From Skeletonema tropicum (lineage: Eukaryota; Bacillariophyta; Thalassiosirophyceae; Thalassiosirales; Thalassiosiraceae), in the NCBI GenBank assembly GCA_037178625.1, contig CM074133.1, positions 186,001 through 250,000 on the forward strand: a stretch of 64,000 nt of DNA. Reading direction: 5' to 3'. The translations under genes were made by a program, and so were the position numbers. Below the pieces are notes generated by a model. It was not told the DNA's origin. It saw nothing but the letters and a program-made list of their open reading frames with translations, and ran no database searches. Below, piece by piece: positions 63,604 to 64,000 of this stretch (position 1 is its first letter; each line of letters begins with the position of its first letter).

Positions 63604-64000
63604 TTATCGTCGTGGTCGTGGTGACTACTCCATCAATGCAGCTACCAATTCAAGATATGTTGTAATACGAAAGACAATCTACAGGGAGAAGATAGCATAG
63701 TCAGGCAGTTCTAAAAAGTGATTGCGCATCTTACAAAGGGCTATTACGCGAAACGTTCCCATAGATGGATTTTTGAGTGCCTTGTTTAGGCATTGAGAGG
63801 TGTGATGGATGATGGAAATGGCTCAAAATATGCAGGGCAAAGATGCAAGACTGACGCCTTTCTTCCACTTCAAGGTTTCTTTAATCTGATAGTCTACATG
63901 TTTCCACGCATCCTACGCTATTTCGAACGGGGCGTACCTCTTACGCAATCATTCAAGAGGAGCAGCTTCATTTTATCTCTCCAGAGTAGTGCTTCCAGGA

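Noticed and set aside
1..64000. tRNA, rRNA and other structured RNA genes
   Set aside because: I read for cloverleaf-like A/B-box sequences and rRNA motifs and found none that could be supported. A covariance-model search would be decisive.

Overview
The window looks like nuclear DNA of a eukaryotic microalga, most likely a centric diatom. The reasons are short GT-AG introns of roughly 60-130 nt, small intergenic distances, a DUF6824-type protein (a family abundant in diatoms), and low-complexity Q/N/D-rich proteins. Most of the window is repetitive. It holds nested transposons, several MITE-like elements, a large foldback element and a tandem gene array. One 500-base N run marks an assembly gap. 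I saw no rRNA, tRNA or CRISPR.

Layout. 1-6.2 kb is the right part of a Helitron-like element (called C) with a tandemly duplicated PIF1/Helitron-type helicase fragment fused to an unknown gene. 6.2-17.7 kb is a Ty3/gypsy-type retrotransposon (gag, protease and reverse transcriptase, minus strand). It is cut by a TNP2-like (CACTA/Plavaka-type) transposon, which is itself cut by a 3.9-kb Helitron-like element (A). 17.7-22 kb holds two MITE copies, a small IQ-motif gene with an internal duplication and a 1.3-kb foldback element. 22-34 kb is the most gene-like part: an RBMX2/Ist3-type splicing factor, a BTB/T1-domain protein convergent with it, a 988-bp hAT element and a DUF6824 gene with a 43-glutamine tract. 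35-38.5 kb holds a retroelement-like zinc-binding ORF, an odd repeat protein and micro/minisatellites. 38.5-40.6 kb is a second hAT element next to the gap.

41-58 kb is a tandem array of five 2.85-2.87 kb units. Each carries a two-exon, membrane-anchored sulfotransferase-like gene on the minus strand. Four units also carry a TIR element and a MITE remnant. A second, nearly identical Helitron-like copy (B) sits just upstream of the start codon of the second gene. 58-62 kb has a sulfotransferase fragment, a 1.1-kb TIR element and a divergent, intronless sulfotransferase. The last 2 kb has only short unrecognised ORFs.

The most interesting points are: (1) a Helitron-like family with asymmetric terminal inverted repeats, three right ends visible, a clean empty-site comparison and an unknown intact two-exon passenger gene; (2) a sulfotransferase array whose introns are better conserved than neighbouring exon segments, with an intronless relative; (3) a gag stop codon followed at once by a perfect palindrome in a retrotransposon whose gag and protease share a frame.
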